From: Phycomyces blakesleeanus NRRL 1555(-)
Taxonomy: Eukaryota > Mucoromycota > Mucoromycetes > Mucorales > Phycomycetaceae
Assembly: GCF_001638985.1 (NCBI RefSeq)
Contig: NW_017265155.1
Span: 558,001-622,000 of the forward strand
Length of the DNA stretch: 64,000 nucleotides
Direction: 5' to 3'
Below are positions 1 to 11,765 of this stretch, piece after piece; the stretch's first letter is position 1; each line of letters begins with the position of its first letter. Position numbers and translations under genes: made by a program. The notes beneath the pieces are model-generated. The model did not search any database and was not told where the DNA came from. It was given only the letters and a program-made list of their open reading frames with translations.

Positions 1-240
1 TTTCATTTCTATATCAAAATATATATAGCCTTTTATTTTATTTTTGCTCAGACCAGGCACCCCAGCATACCCCGCCTTTAAGCTGAGCCTAACTACCTAT
101 ATCGTTTGGCTTTATTTGATGAATTTTTGAATTTGTTTTCACTATCCACCCTTTCCTCCTCCTCTTCTTCTTCTGCTTTTTTCTTTTCTTTTTCTTTTTA
201 AACATCAACATCTTGTCTTTGCAGAGCTACTTAATTTCAC

Positions 241-2492
241 ATGCGCCAACTCCACACTCTATACTCATCCTTTCATCGTACATCAATATCCCCTTCCATA
301 CAATGCCAACATTACATCACTACATTTCCTCGTTCAAACACACTCCAAAGATATGCCATTGCAGCATCCCAGCCTTTTCAACAGAATCTATCGGTAAGCC
401 TGTCAATATAAATCTTTAGACTTGATACGTTAAAGTCTCCTGTATAGAATATTCGACAAACCAAGAGAGAGAGAGCGAGGAAGCCAGACAAACATTCAGC
501 TGGATAAAAATAATAACGATTTATTGCTTATATATATTTAGACTTCTACTGAACCGATAGTTCTTGAAGCAGGTCTACCACAGGTAATTCCGACATTCGA
601 GATTTAGGTTTGAGATTCTCCAAGCTCATTTATTGGGATCATTATAGACACATGTTCTTCATCAAAAGATATCTGGGGCACGCATGTTTATTCTCAACAG
701 ACCAGAGAAACTCAATGCCCTTAATCTTGGAATGATTAGAAATATAGAGCCACAGTTAAAGGTAAACGGTTTTTTTTTCTCTTTTAGAATAAATGCTAAT
801 AGTAATAATAACTTATTTATATATTAATAGGCTTGGGAGGTATCCAAACTAGCAAAGGTTATTTTGATGAAGGGTACTGGAAGTGGAAAGTTTTGTGTTG
901 GAGATGACATATCTGGTAAATATAATATTAGATGGTTTCTTTTATAGATTACGGATTTGTGATGTATATGATATGTGTGTGTGTGAATATATACATATAT
1001 ACATATACCATTGTTTGACTGGAATGAAAGCAGAGGTTCTGTTAAAAGTTAAATCAAAAGATCCGGATGCGCTCTACTTCTTCCAAGAGAAATTTGGCTT
1101 AGTGCAGACAATTGCAACATTGAATACGCCATATGTTGCCATATTAGATGGCTATGCATGTAAGGACAACTTCAAATAATGGATTTAGTAAATATCATTC
1201 ACACAGTCATTTTCTGATTAATTGGGGCTTTACTTTTTTTTTTAGTGGGAGGTGCTACGGGACTTTTTGTACATTGTCCATTTCGAATCGCTACCGAAAA
1301 GACCATATTTTCGCTACCTGAGGCCAGTATTGGAGCGTTTCTCAGTTCAGGCTCGAGCTTTTTTCTACCTAAGCTCGATGGTGAGACGGGAACTTATTTG
1401 GCTTTGACTGGTGATCGGTTACAAGGAATCGATACATTGTGAGCGTGAGCTTGTTCTGTATGAGGAGGGTACGAAGAATACACAAGACTCATGCGGTCTT
1501 TATTACAGCTTTGCTGGCATTGCAACTCACTATGTGCCGTCGTCCCGATTATCAGCCCTAGAAGATCGGCTCATTGATCTGGAAACATCTGAACACGAAA
1601 TCATCCAACGTGTACTCGAGGAGTTTGTAGATCCTGTGGCTACGGACAAAATTGGATTTACACCAGTTGTACGTGAAACAATTGACAGGTAAGAAAAATA
1701 TAAAAAGTATTACTCGAGTGAGAGATAGATAGAAAAACACCATAAATGATAGCTATATAAAGATGTATTTATACATATATTTTAGATGCTTTAAATACGA
1801 CAGTGTGGATGAGATTATTGGTGCACTGGAAAACGAAAAGTCGACTACGTGGATAAGAGAGACAAAGAAGAAGATCATGTCAATGTCACCAACAAGTTTG
1901 TGTGTTACCCTGAAGACACTGAGAAAGGCTCAATTTATGTCATTTAATGCTTGTCTTAAACTCGAATTTGATCTTATTCAAAAATATCTAGTAAGTTTCA
2001 AAGACAATAACAATTATACGGTGGAAAGAAATTTCGTTTTGTGTGTGTGTATGGACCAACCATGTTCATTCACAATTACAGGTCACCAAAGATTTTCACG
2101 AAGGCGTCATTGCAGCGTTTTTGAGTAGACCAAGAAGAAAGCCTCAATGGCAACCGAGCTCACTTGAGGAAATAACTGACGACGATATCGATCAGCTGTA
2201 CTTTAATGAACCATCACCAAATGCACTCACATTGCCGTCTCGACTCGATATTATAGATCAATACCCTTATTCTCGTTTCGCTCTTCCAACTGAGGATGAG
2301 GTTCGACGTGCAGTTACAGGCGAAGGTGCAGAGTTTGGATTTGAAGGTCGACTGAAGGAAGAAAATGATGTGATCGAATGGTTCGAAAAGGGTCACAAAC
2401 GAAAGTGGGGAGTTAAAGAAAAGGTGCTCGATATTCTAAGGCGCAAAACAGTATCCACTGAAGATGGTCTTGCATGGAAACGCACATTATAG
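241..2492 (+). CDS. 3-hydroxyisobutyryl-CoA hydrolase-like protein (Ehd3/mS47 type), mitochondrial
   Basis: Nine exons: 241-393, 542-583, 669-761, 831-915, 1034-1159, 1246-1438, 1509-1688, 1786-1990, 2082-2492; 495 aa, the length of yeast Ehd3 rather than the roughly 386 aa of animal HIBCH. The start at 241 gives an Arg/Ser/Gln-rich, acid-free N-terminus, as expected of a mitochondrial presequence. The crotonase fold is clear: FILNRPEKLNALNL, KGTGSGKFCVGDDI (HIBCH normally reads CAGGDI), GGATGLFVHC, SLPEASIGAF, FLPKL, YLALTGDRL and AGIATHYV. Family members hydrolyse 3-hydroxyisobutyryl-CoA in valine breakdown; the yeast protein is also mitoribosomal protein mS47. The catalytic Glu of PE(A/T)xIG is present, but the following FPDVGG segment reads FLSSGS, so the second acid is missing. 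Activity is therefore doubtful and a structural role is possible. The acceptor at 1034 could instead be 1031, adding one residue. Confidence 0.9.
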
Positions 2493-2758
2493 ATTTGTAA
2501 AATGCGCCTTTTTATTTTTTATTTATATAATGCCATATAACTTTATATACATCTCATATTTATCTACTTTATCTTATTATAAGCATTCATTTCAAGCGTT
2601 CCTTTTTACACAGAGAAAAAAATCAAGCATCTGAAATTATGCCAAAGTGTGTGACGCTGATTTTGTACTTCTTTGTGTAAGCCACACTGAATGAGGTTCC
2701 TTTGTACCTGGAGGAACTTGTCCAAGATATATATGTATATAAATAAATAAATAAGAAT

Positions 2759-3318
2759 ATGGAGAATCACTACACTGTGTTAAATATATCGGAAAGTGCT
2801 ACTACGGACCAGATTAAGTTGCGGTATAAAGAACTTATTCTTAAAGTAAGCGAAGCAATAATAATAGTATTTTACATTTTAGTCGTTGTTTCTACATGAA
2901 AACAGTCTATTGAGTTTATTTAAAAGTCTAGCATCATCCAGATAAGCATACTGCAAATACATTAGATGATGGAGACTATGCTCATCGTATTCTCAAAGCA
3001 TGGGAAACCCTGAGAGATGCAAAGAAACGTCAAAATTATGATGCAGAACTAAAGGGTAAATTACTCCTCTGGTCACATTCTGCAGTAACTTATTGCGAAT
3101 AATCTACAGCAAATCGATTTCAACAGCCCGCGATCAATGCAGAGGTGGATTTGGATGACATGGAATATGATGAAGAGACGTGTACATTCTCAATCGAATG
3201 TAGATGCTCTGGAATCTATGCAATCAAGGAAGATGATATGGAACAAGGGATTGACGTAGTTTGCTGTGATCTGTGCTCTCTTCGGATACGAGTACTGTAT
3301 GATGTTTTAGAAGATTAA
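2759..3318 (+). CDS. DPH4: DPH4-type J-domain protein with CSL zinc finger (diphthamide synthesis)
   Basis: Three exons: 2759-2845, 2932-3055, 3110-3318; 139 aa, with phases that close exactly. Order of parts: J-domain helix I/II at the N-terminus (HYTVLNISESATTDQIKLRY), the HPD motif inside HHPDK at the start of exon 2, helix IV (AWETLRDAKKRQNYDAEL), then the CSL zinc finger with four cysteines (CRCSGIYAI near residue 98 and CCDLCSLRIRVLY near 122). DPH4/Jjj3 helps Dph3 and the Dph1-Dph2 enzyme make diphthamide on elongation factor 2. The length matches the family. The gene lies 266 bp downstream of the crotonase gene on the same strand. Alternative: another short J protein, but the CSL finger makes DPH4 the best call. 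Confidence 0.9.
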
Positions 3319-4126
3319 AGATCGTCATTAATACTACTCAAAGATTGTGTCGATAATTGTTTAGTTTAAATACTTGACTACTAAGAAAGGTTTTACACAA
3401 TCAATTTCTTATCAAATATCCACATATAGAAAGTTGGATAAATCTGGCACTCTAAATTTTGATACAACTATGCTTTACTGTCGTTCTTGTGATTAGAGTA
3501 TTATTAAAATTTAACGCCGCGTATATGTATGTTACTTTATGCTGTTTGCATTTAACTCCATGAATCTGATAACCCTGTTTTTGATTGAATTAAATATTAA
3601 AAAAAAGTTGATTTGATGCTTGTATGGATACTCGATCAGTTGAAATCTTAATGTGGAGAATCGGTGATAAGCGGAGCCGAAGAAGTCTATGCAAAATGTG
3701 TAATTATTTCCTAATATTTTACCAGGAGAATGTATCTTTTATTATGTTTAAATATAAAAAATACAAAGGGATGATATACTGCACAGTGTCATGATAATGA
3801 ATCTTTTTAAAGAAGGTAAACCCTACATCAGCCACTACACCCTACTGCCCTTGTCATATCCATGCAAGTTGTGTTATATATTACAGGGCAAGAAGAAGAA
3901 AAAAATAACAACTGTGACCATTGGTCATATTAAAATCTAGTTTTGGTTAAAAAATGCAAGATCAAAAGAATAAATACAGCTTTTGCCTTTTCCTTTTTGC
4001 ACAATGACGCCTAAATTTCGGAAATTAAATATCCCGATATTCTTTTTTTTTTTCTTTTTTTAATTGTCGAATAAAATGCCAAAAGAACCAAAGGCCTGTC
4101 ACAAGGAATCATTAGCCTTTAACTAA
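3319..4126. other. Intergenic, 0.8 kb
   Basis: AT-rich spacer between two + strand genes. I see no convincing open frame, RNA gene or repeat. Short A and T runs near 3599 and 4044 probably belong to the 3' and 5' flanks of the neighbours. Confidence 0.6.
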
Positions 4127-4651
4127 ATGTCGCTCCTCCGTAACCTACGTTTATTGATGCCTCTTAATGGTAGCCACCGATGGATGACAACAGCAAAACC
4201 AAGCATTCCGGAAAGAAAGAAGATTGTGCTTGATGACAAGGAATTGATCGAGACGTTTGTAAAGGGATCTGGACCAGGGGGACAATGCATTAACAAGCGT
4301 GTAAGCTGCGTGGACTTGCGCCATATTCCAACCGGTACACGAGTTCAGGCAAGCTCTCGGATTCATTGTGGATAGCAAACCATGGCAAAGTCCAACATTT
4401 TTTCTTCTTCTATGCTTCTTCAGTGTCAGCAGACAAGATCGTTGCAGGAAAACCGTGGTATTGCACGCAAATTAATGAGAGAGAAGTTAGATGATCTTTT
4501 TAACGGAACTTTGAGCAAAAATGCCCAAAAGGCAGCAAAAGTATCCAAACAAAAGGCTCGAAGTGCTCGTCGATCGAAAAAGAAGTATGCAAAATCTGAA
4601 GAAACTTTGGCGCCTGAAGAGACGATTGAATCGAAGTCCATGCCTGAATAA
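4127..4651 (+). CDS. Mitochondrial RF1-domain translation-release/rescue factor (MTRFR/C12orf65-like)
   Basis: Two exons, 4127-4348 and 4424-4651, give 149 aa. The core is the class I release-factor domain: KGSGPGGQCINKRVSCVDLR with the catalytic GGQ near residue 52, then HIPTGTRVQCQQTRSLQENR. The tail is very basic (KQKARSARRSKKKYAKS), typical of ribosome-rescue factors that insert into the mRNA channel. The first 20 residues are basic and hydroxylated, as in a mitochondrial presequence. There is no codon-recognition domain, so this is the MTRFR/Rso55 type rather than a full mtRF1. The intron starts with GC, not GT (CAG|GCAAGC); splicing there restores the conserved VQCQQTRS, whereas reading through reaches a stop after eight foreign residues. 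Confidence 0.9.
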
Positions 4652-5963
4652 TAACGAAATCAATACCTAAAGAGTGGGAAGATCTAAAAAAAAAACATCG
4701 ACAACACCACTACCACCGCCAAAAATAAGTTTATAGCACTACATAAGAAGCGAGGCTCTTTAAGAATTATATATTTAGCGTCATTGGTATTATATATATG
4801 TATAAAAAAATACAAGCAAGATTGAGGCATCAAATGGCTTGAATGGTGTTGGATCTCAAACTGATGATGCGTTCTACTGCAGGAGTTAGTAAGGACGATC
4901 CTCCTTTGAACTAATCAGTGCATAGCGAATGGCCATTGGACCCAATGTAATATTGTTAGGGTGGCAAACTTTACACTCTATTATTTATCCTTGACATATC
5001 CACTTGCCCGGTCTTATATACCATTAGTTCAATTGAGGGTCTGCCTTCTTTGCTTTTGACTTTTACTTTTCGACACAAAATAAAAAAAAAATAGTAGGAT
5101 ATTCTTTTTCCTTCAAGATATATAAATACAAATCGCTCTCTATAAAAAGGACATCTGGACTGAATTGCTTCTAATACGAATTACAAAACAGTTACAATAA
5201 TCAAAGATTTCATTCTCTTACATTTAGGTTATCTGTTTCTTTTATTTATGCTTAATAGCCAGAACACACAAGCACGTGTGTGAAATTTAACATTTTTTTT
5301 TAACTTCATACAAGCAGCTTGCTCATCGTCAATATATTGTTTGTTTGTTTTTTAATAAAAGAGACTAAAAAATATATTGCTAGTTTTATTGCAATAACCT
5401 CAGTCTTTTTTCTTTCGCTGTATTCTTACAATAATAAAAGGTAAACTTATAGATAAAACATTTAATATTTATTAAGTAACTTTATTCTTGTGTATATAAG
5501 CGACATTAATAAAAAAATGGCCCATTAGAACTCGAGGATTAGGATAGGCGTAGAATATATAATATTCTATGCAAACGACCGGAGGAGTTTTTTCTTTTAC
5601 TCTTAAGACTTGCATATTAAACTTGATAATACGAGAAAGAAGAAAAAGGAGGCTATTCATAGACTAGGATGACGTCCTGCCCAAGACACATACACGCACA
5701 GAAGAAGAAAGAACAAGAAGCTAAAATAAGATAATAAGATAATAAAAACTTTGTTAGCAATTGAGGGGTCAAGGGGTGAAAAGAAAGGCAAGCCAAGAGG
5801 ATAAAGCTTGTATAAGGAGTTCACGCTTATACCTTGGTAAAGGAAAGTAAAATAGAGGCATTCAAGTTATTCACTCTTGTCTTTATTTACATCATACTCT
5901 CTCACTTCTTGACATTTTTGTGCCAAGAATCATACCCTTTCTCTTCTTCTTTAGTCAAGAACT
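4652..5963. other. Intergenic, 1.3 kb
   Basis: AT-rich spacer. The last 70 bp before 5964 are T/C-rich, as often seen in fungal promoters. No supported gene, RNA or long repeat seen; a possible 62-codon frame on the minus strand (5472-5660) has no recognisable content. Confidence 0.55.
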
Positions 5964-7179
5964 ATGAAAGACACCACAAGAACAACCAACAGCATCAGAA
6001 ATAGCAAAAAATCATTGGATAAACCAGCAGAGTCATTAAACGTGTCAGTCCAAATCAACCAGGATTTTAATAATTATTGTCCACACTCCATATCTTACTC
6101 TCAAGTAATCAAAGGCAATGATGCTGCTCATCGCATTGAGCTATACCAGACATTTTTTCAAATGTGCATAAATGCCGATCCTAAGCTCAGAAAATGGATC
6201 AATAAAGTTGACCAAAAAGGTCTTCCGGGATTAATGACCCAAGGTAATTATTTTACTCTACTCAAAAGCATAATTTGATCAGTGCATAAGAAAAAAAAGT
6301 TAAATGAGATCACTAGCAAAAGCTCAAAAAATAATTAAATCATATGAATCAGGTTATTGTCCTCCACCAAGACAGTCAATTGACCAGTCAATGCCAACAA
6401 AACGTAGTTCTGGAGTGTTCGATCGTATGAGTGGTTCAGTAAGCACTCTGTTCCGCAAAGCTACGGCATCTGTGCCGCCTCGACCGAGTGGGCCCAAGAG
6501 TACCGTTGACCCGTCACCCAAGCCTTCCTCGAGCAGATTTTTGGCTAGTTCGTTTGGTCAACTTGGGTTTTCGCGATCTACTTCACGCGTACCTTCCAAA
6601 TCCGAATCCTCTAGCTCAAAGTCATACCAAAATACGCACAGTCACACAAAGTCATCAATGGATGATGAGCGTTTGAGAACAATGAGATTTTCATTCTCAA
6701 CTTGTAGCAGAAAAGAAAAATCAAGTAGCCACTCCCATAACAAGTCTCCAAATACTTTTGGGCATTCGAGTGCAAACTTCCTTAGCTGCCTGAAGTTTCA
6801 AGATGCTCGTATACCCGGTGATTTGAAGGATAAGCATTTTCTGCATTCAGCAACAAAACCTAGTAAGAAGCAAAAAAGCGCAAGTATCAATTGGGGTAGA
6901 GGAAAGCGTGGAAATCATGGATTGAATGAGGCATCAAAAAGCCAGTGTTTACACACTACACCTATTATTGAAATACAAAGAATATGGACTCAGAACTCTG
7001 ACCCTATGGGCTCTGTCAAACAGGACTACAAGGATTTGTGTACACATGACCCAGTAGTTGCAACCATTCATATGCCTCATGATGAGCAAAATAATAAATC
7101 GAGGCGGTCATTTTTGAAGGAAAGGCGGCTCCCTCTTCCGTCGCATTTACTTTACGTCAGAAATAGTGCACCCACCTAA
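5964..7179 (+). CDS. Hypothetical Ser-rich basic protein
   Basis: I do not recognise the family beyond a vague likeness to fungal low-complexity cytosolic proteins. Two exons, 5964-6243 and 6317-7179, give 380 aa; the acceptor CTAG at 6315-6316 is the only nearby one that keeps the frame. Residues about 45-95 look folded (IELYQTFFQMCINADPKLRK, then WINKVDQKGLPGLM). The remaining 285 residues are Ser/Lys/His-rich and probably disordered, with clusters such as RPSGPKSTVDPSPKPSSSR and many SxS and RxxS sites that kinases could use. The tail is basic. The start ATG lies just downstream of a T/C-rich leader and no in-frame upstream ATG is evident. Confidence 0.7.
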
Positions 7180-8452
7180 AGACCTATTATCAATTATCAA
7201 TTCCTCTTTGTACACTTAATAGCTTAGCTTGTATCTTAACATCAAATATTTACACCATAATTATTTACTAAATCAAAATAATCTTAATAATAATAATAAA
7301 TATATATGTATATGTATATGTATGTATTCTATAATCTATTTCCAACAAGATAGGCATTACAAGAAAAATAACTTTGATAAACTCTACGAAACAAAAAAAG
7401 AAGTATATAAGCCGATATTTAGGCTATATGTCTTAGTAGGGTTAAGAATAATTGATCGAACAAGTTATCAAGTGCTATCATTTTCATTATTTCATTTGAC
7501 ATCTCAAGTAACCCGACTCTTTTTATTTGTTTGGGTTTTTTATAGTTTGACTTATACAACCTTTAATAACATGGCAAAAGAGTTTTGTACCAAGAATCTG
7601 TACATAGAACAGTTGTTTCAAAAGGTGTTTTTGGTTCCCTACCTTTTCTTTTGGTGCTTTTTTTATTAGTCTCCACAAGCCTAAAAATGATCGCACACTT
7701 TTTGTAAGATTGAAATAGGATAGCTTTACTTTGTATACATATAAGACTAGGTCAAATACTTCTCAAGGACAGATAGAGATAATAAAAAAAGAATGGGCTT
7801 ATATTATTCGCTAGCCAGTACACATATATGGGACATTAGTCAATAAGATTGAAAAGTTCATTTAGTACAGCTGCTCATCATACTTTATTTAAAAATAAAT
7901 AGCCAGTGTGCTATGACAGTCTTTCCAAATTTTCTTTTTGGCATATATTTACTAACTGGATTTACCTACAAAATTAGATATATTAAATTACAAACTATTT
8001 TAGTGAAACATTAGCATAGAACCAAATTATTTACTAGCTCCTATTGTATGTACATGGATTATTGTTGTAACTACTATTATATTTTTTTAAAGAAAATAAA
8101 AACAGAAAGAAATACTTTAAAAACGATCTTTATGAATAAATGTACACAAAAAATAAACGTAGATATTTGGAGAGTCAATATGAAATAAAAATGATAAAGA
8201 GAAATAGCATATAGCGTATATGTATAGTATTACTTTTACATTAAATACATACACGCAAAGACGCACTCAGATGCTCTTAAAATGTCATATCTAAACTTTT
8301 AATAAGATCCATGCAATCAGACAATTTTTTTTTGGGTTTTATATGCTGCTTGTCACACAGTTGCTCATCACTACAACGTATTTGAACGCTTCGTTTTCTG
8401 TTGAATCTTCCTATCATCCTGGTTTTATTTTCTTTGACCTCTTTATTGAACA
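7180..8452. other. Intergenic, 1.3 kb
   Basis: AT-rich. A 146-codon open frame at 7229-7669 lacks an ATG start and is Phe/Tyr/Leu-rich from AT composition alone, so it is not annotated. The 3' end of the upstream gene and the T-rich promoter of the next probably occupy the edges. Confidence 0.5.
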
Positions 8453-9121
8453 ATGACCCCTACTCCCGATAACACCAGCCGAGAAGTTACAAAGGCGTAT
8501 GCATACTATATTCCAAAAGGTTATTTTTATCTGGCGGCTGAGACTTGGGCGAACTTCAGGGTCGAGCAAACACAAAACTTCTCAAGAACAGAGATTTACG
8601 AAAATGATTTAGACGTCATGCTTGCTGCAAATGAAAGCAAGGGCCTGTCCTTCCTACTGTCAAATAATACAACCAATTGTCCGTACCACAAGCCTCCTAA
8701 CAGTACAAACAGCCCAAATAGACGAGTCATTCAATTTATCTTGGGGCCAGGAGAAGAGAAACTGTTAATACACCAAACTGTTACTTCTCCACTTACTTTT
8801 GCATTTATAAGACTTATACAATGTTGTAAGATGTATGAGAATAAGCAAGAAAGCCGTTTGTACCTCCAGAGACCAGTGTTGCTACTTGAGGAAATGGATC
8901 GTGTCGTTTTCAAAGATACCTTGGCTCCCAAAGTTGACCATGTCCGTGAAAAACTGTACAAAATTTTGTTTGGGAATATGTCGATAGCTAAAGGAGTTTT
9001 ACCTTTTTGGAATACGATCTGCGATTGGGCTAGATATCTTCAATCGGATAATCCTGAGCATTGTCTAATATTGGGACTTCAGACTTACAAGCTCGCAAAG
9101 CAGTATTGTGCACATAATTAG
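8453..9121 (+). CDS. Hypothetical 222-aa protein, intronless
   Basis: No family recognised. One exon, 222 aa, with a clean ATG after a T/C-rich leader and codon use like that of the neighbouring genes. The protein is neutral to basic and looks globular: YAYYIPKGYFYLAAETWANF near the N-terminus, a Gly-Pro turn in IQFILGPGEEKLLIHQTV near residue 95, helical stretches PLTFAFIRLIQCCKMYENK, VDHVREKLYKILFGNMSIAK and FWNTICDWARYLQ. There is no signal peptide and no clear membrane helix. The minus-strand frame at 8731-8961 is a shadow. It could be a lineage-specific gene. Confidence 0.7.
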   Translation: MTPTPDNTSREVTKAYAYYIPKGYFYLAAETWANFRVEQTQNFSRTEIYENDLDVMLAANESKGLSFLLSNNTTNCPYHKPPNSTNSPNRRVIQFILGPGEEKLLIHQTVTSPLTFAFIRLIQCCKMYENKQESRLYLQRPVLLLEEMDRVVFKDTLAPKVDHVREKLYKILFGNMSIAKGVLPFWNTICDWARYLQSDNPEHCLILGLQTYKLAKQYCAHN

Positions 9122-10554
9122 GATATTTTGCCTATCAAATTAGTTAATTACATTGCCTAGTAGTAGATATAATATAGTATGCCTTATGATTAAAATTACG
9201 GTAATAATAATTGTACTCTTTGTAATAATTGTAACCAAAAAATGCTAGGAATAATAAGGAAGAAGGATAATAATACCATATTAGCATGCATTTACTTTTT
9301 TTGTTACTCCCTCCTTTGGCAAATAAAGAAAAAGAATACATACTTTAAAGTATATAATGGTAAAGATCTGTAATTCTACCTTTATTGTACTGATAAATAT
9401 AATATTTTTACTATCGATTCTCAAGATAATTAATCGACCAAGGTTATTTATTCAAGGTAGATATGTATATAACTTTTTATATCCATTCTTTAATGTGTGT
9501 ATAATCCTTGATTAGCTTGATCTCTTGATTTGAAACTTTTACACCCAACATTGCAAAAAAAAGTTTCAATATTTGATGGCTTAATCTTATATCATATAAT
9601 TTAGTAAGGTTATTCACAAACCAAAACCAAGATAAATAAACACCACTCAGTTAAATTGAGATTTAATTAATTAAAATATGTGAATAAATATATTTAATGG
9701 AAAAGGAGATATACTACTTTGGTCTCCAGCCAAAACAGCACACTGATAGCCATATGGTAACTTGAGCCTACTATGATCCCAAGATGATCTATTAAACTAT
9801 TCTTGTGATAAAATCAAAAAAAGAGCTGATATCCCATGTTCGTGCATGTTCGAAAATCTTCGCGTGGAGTTTTAATAAAGTCAATGATAGTAAAATAGCA
9901 AAATAATAAAAATAACAATAATAGTAATATTGAAAAGAAGCCGTCAATTCTAATTAAAGAATAAAAAAGAGAAAAGAAAGTCTCCATAGAGAACACCAAA
10001 AAAAAAGATAAAGAAAGAATGACTTGAATAGAAGAAGTGTTTAGAAACATGATGTAAAGAAGTTAGACAACAATAGCTAAAACCAGAGTCTAAAAATCAC
10101 TTTACACCAATAAAGGTGTTCATAATGTAGTCAGGTCAAAATGCCATATTGGCACAAAGAATGGGGTTGAGGATACTGGAACCCTCACCACCCTTCACAT
10201 GGGACTGACTTTAGAGAACCCCAGTATACTATCTGACGTAGTTGCACAAGCTCTTTTTAAAGGAACTTATTGAGTTGAAGATTGCGGTAATTCAAGTGCC
10301 TTTTGAACCCTTTTGCAATACTCGTAAGATCTTGTTCGTAATTACCATCGACTACCATGACTCACTCTCTTTTTTTGTAGGTCACTATCCTCATATTTAC
10401 CATGGGCAAGTATTCTGTAGATACTATCACGCTTAAAGCTTCCTATTGACACTTGTCTGCACACAAAATACTATTATTATAAACAGCTCTATTATCCCCC
10501 GACAACTCCCCACCCGTAAAGCCTACCGAGACCAAAACAAAACTTACAGCAGAA
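9122..10554. other. Intergenic, 1.4 kb, with a possible 5'-UTR intron of the next gene
   Basis: Mostly AT-rich. From about 10080 the composition rises toward 40% GC. Positions 10324-10380 look like a complete 57-nt intron (GTAAGA donor, T-rich tract, TTTGTAG acceptor). A well-placed ATG follows at 10402 (ACCATGGGC). It may be the true start of the cytidylyltransferase gene: a 5-codon exon ending TCT|GTAGAT could splice to CCTACCGAG after the AAAG at about 10520 in the correct frame. Confidence 0.4.
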
Positions 10555-11765
10555 ATGACAGAAGGGTACCCATTCAAGATCAACGAAGTAAGGAAACGAG
10601 CATGAACACAATAATTCGTTTGTTACCGTGAAAACAAACCATATAATTAAACCTTGTTTTTCTTTTGTTTTTGTTTTTGTTTTTTGTGCTCTTTATTTTA
10701 TAACTATAACTATAACTATCTACTATCTACTAGCCTCCTACTGGGCGTCCCGTGAGAATTTATTGTGATGGCATTTATGATATGTTCCACTTTGGTCATG
10801 CAAAAGCGTTGGAACAGGCCAAAAAGGCATTTCCGAACGTTCATCTTCTTGTTGGAAGTATGTATATCTGATCCAAAATTCCTTAGATTGATTAATAGCT
10901 CACGCGGTCATTTACAGTTTGTAGTGATATCGAGACTCACAAGCGCAAAGGAAAAACAGTAATGACAGATGTGGAACGATATGAGTCTGTGCGTCACTGT
11001 AAATGGGTTGATGAAGTCGTAGAGGATGCACCTTGGGTCATCACACAAGAATTCCTCGACGAGCATCACATTGACTATGTCTCACATGATGCCGAGCCAT
11101 ATGTTTCATTAGAATCCGGAGATGTTTATTGTTTTGTCAAAACCCAAGGAAAGTTCTTACCCACACGACGCACGGACGGTATCTCGACATCGGATCTTAT
11201 CACACGCATCGTCAGAGATTATGACGCCTATCTTCGTCGTAATCTTGAACGTGGCGTGAGTGCAAAAGAGCTCAATATATCATTTATAAAGGTATTTAAT
11301 CACATCTTAGTGTTCCTATACATACATACATATATATATATCAATGCGACGGTATCTAACGAGCCCTTACTAACTATTTGGCCAAAGGAGCAAGAAATAA
11401 AGACAAAAAAGTCAATTGAAGATCTACGAAAGCTGTTCAAGGGGGCAATCCTGGATCAACTGGTCTTTTGGGAAGGACAAAGTCAGGAGTTCATCAAGGG
11501 ATTTGCAGGCATGTTCGGCGCAGAGACAGTGGTGGTAAGACAATATTATTATATTTAAACTTGAAAAAAAAAACACACACACAGCAAGGCGCAAACTTCT
11601 TCACTATGATCCACTAACCTATTATTATTTTCATTATTATTTTTTAAATAGGAAAAGTTCTTTAATAGACGTAGATTGGCAGCTGAAAAAGGAGAAAGAT
11701 CATCTGGATCAAGTGAAGCTACAAGCAGCAGTAGCTCAAAGAATGCTTCTGATGATGAATCTTGA
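10555..11765 (+). CDS. PCT1: Choline-phosphate cytidylyltransferase
   Basis: Makes CDP-choline from CTP and phosphocholine, the rate-limiting step of the Kennedy pathway. Exons 10555-10587, 10734-10857, 10918-11291, 11388-11534 and 11652-11765 give 263 aa. Diagnostic motifs: GYPFKINE then [16 protein letters not shown], the nucleotide-binding [43 protein letters not shown] and [12 protein letters not shown] (signature RTEGISTSD with Glu to Asp). After the catalytic core comes a charged helix ([19 protein letters not shown]), the place of the lipid-sensing M domain, and a Ser-rich tail ([13 protein letters not shown]). The N-terminus is unsure: the frame stays open upstream to the acceptor near 10490, so a further 5' exon, perhaps starting at 10402, is possible. 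Confidence 0.88.

Noticed and set aside
213..419. Open frame of 68 codons at the left end as a separate gene
   Set aside because: It overlaps, in another frame, the presequence exon (241-393) of the crotonase gene, which splices into clear crotonase homology.
7229..7669. 146-codon frame after the Ser-rich protein gene
   Set aside because: No ATG start, extreme Phe/Tyr/Leu/Ile/Asn content that follows base composition, and repeats such as ICICICM from (TATATG)n.
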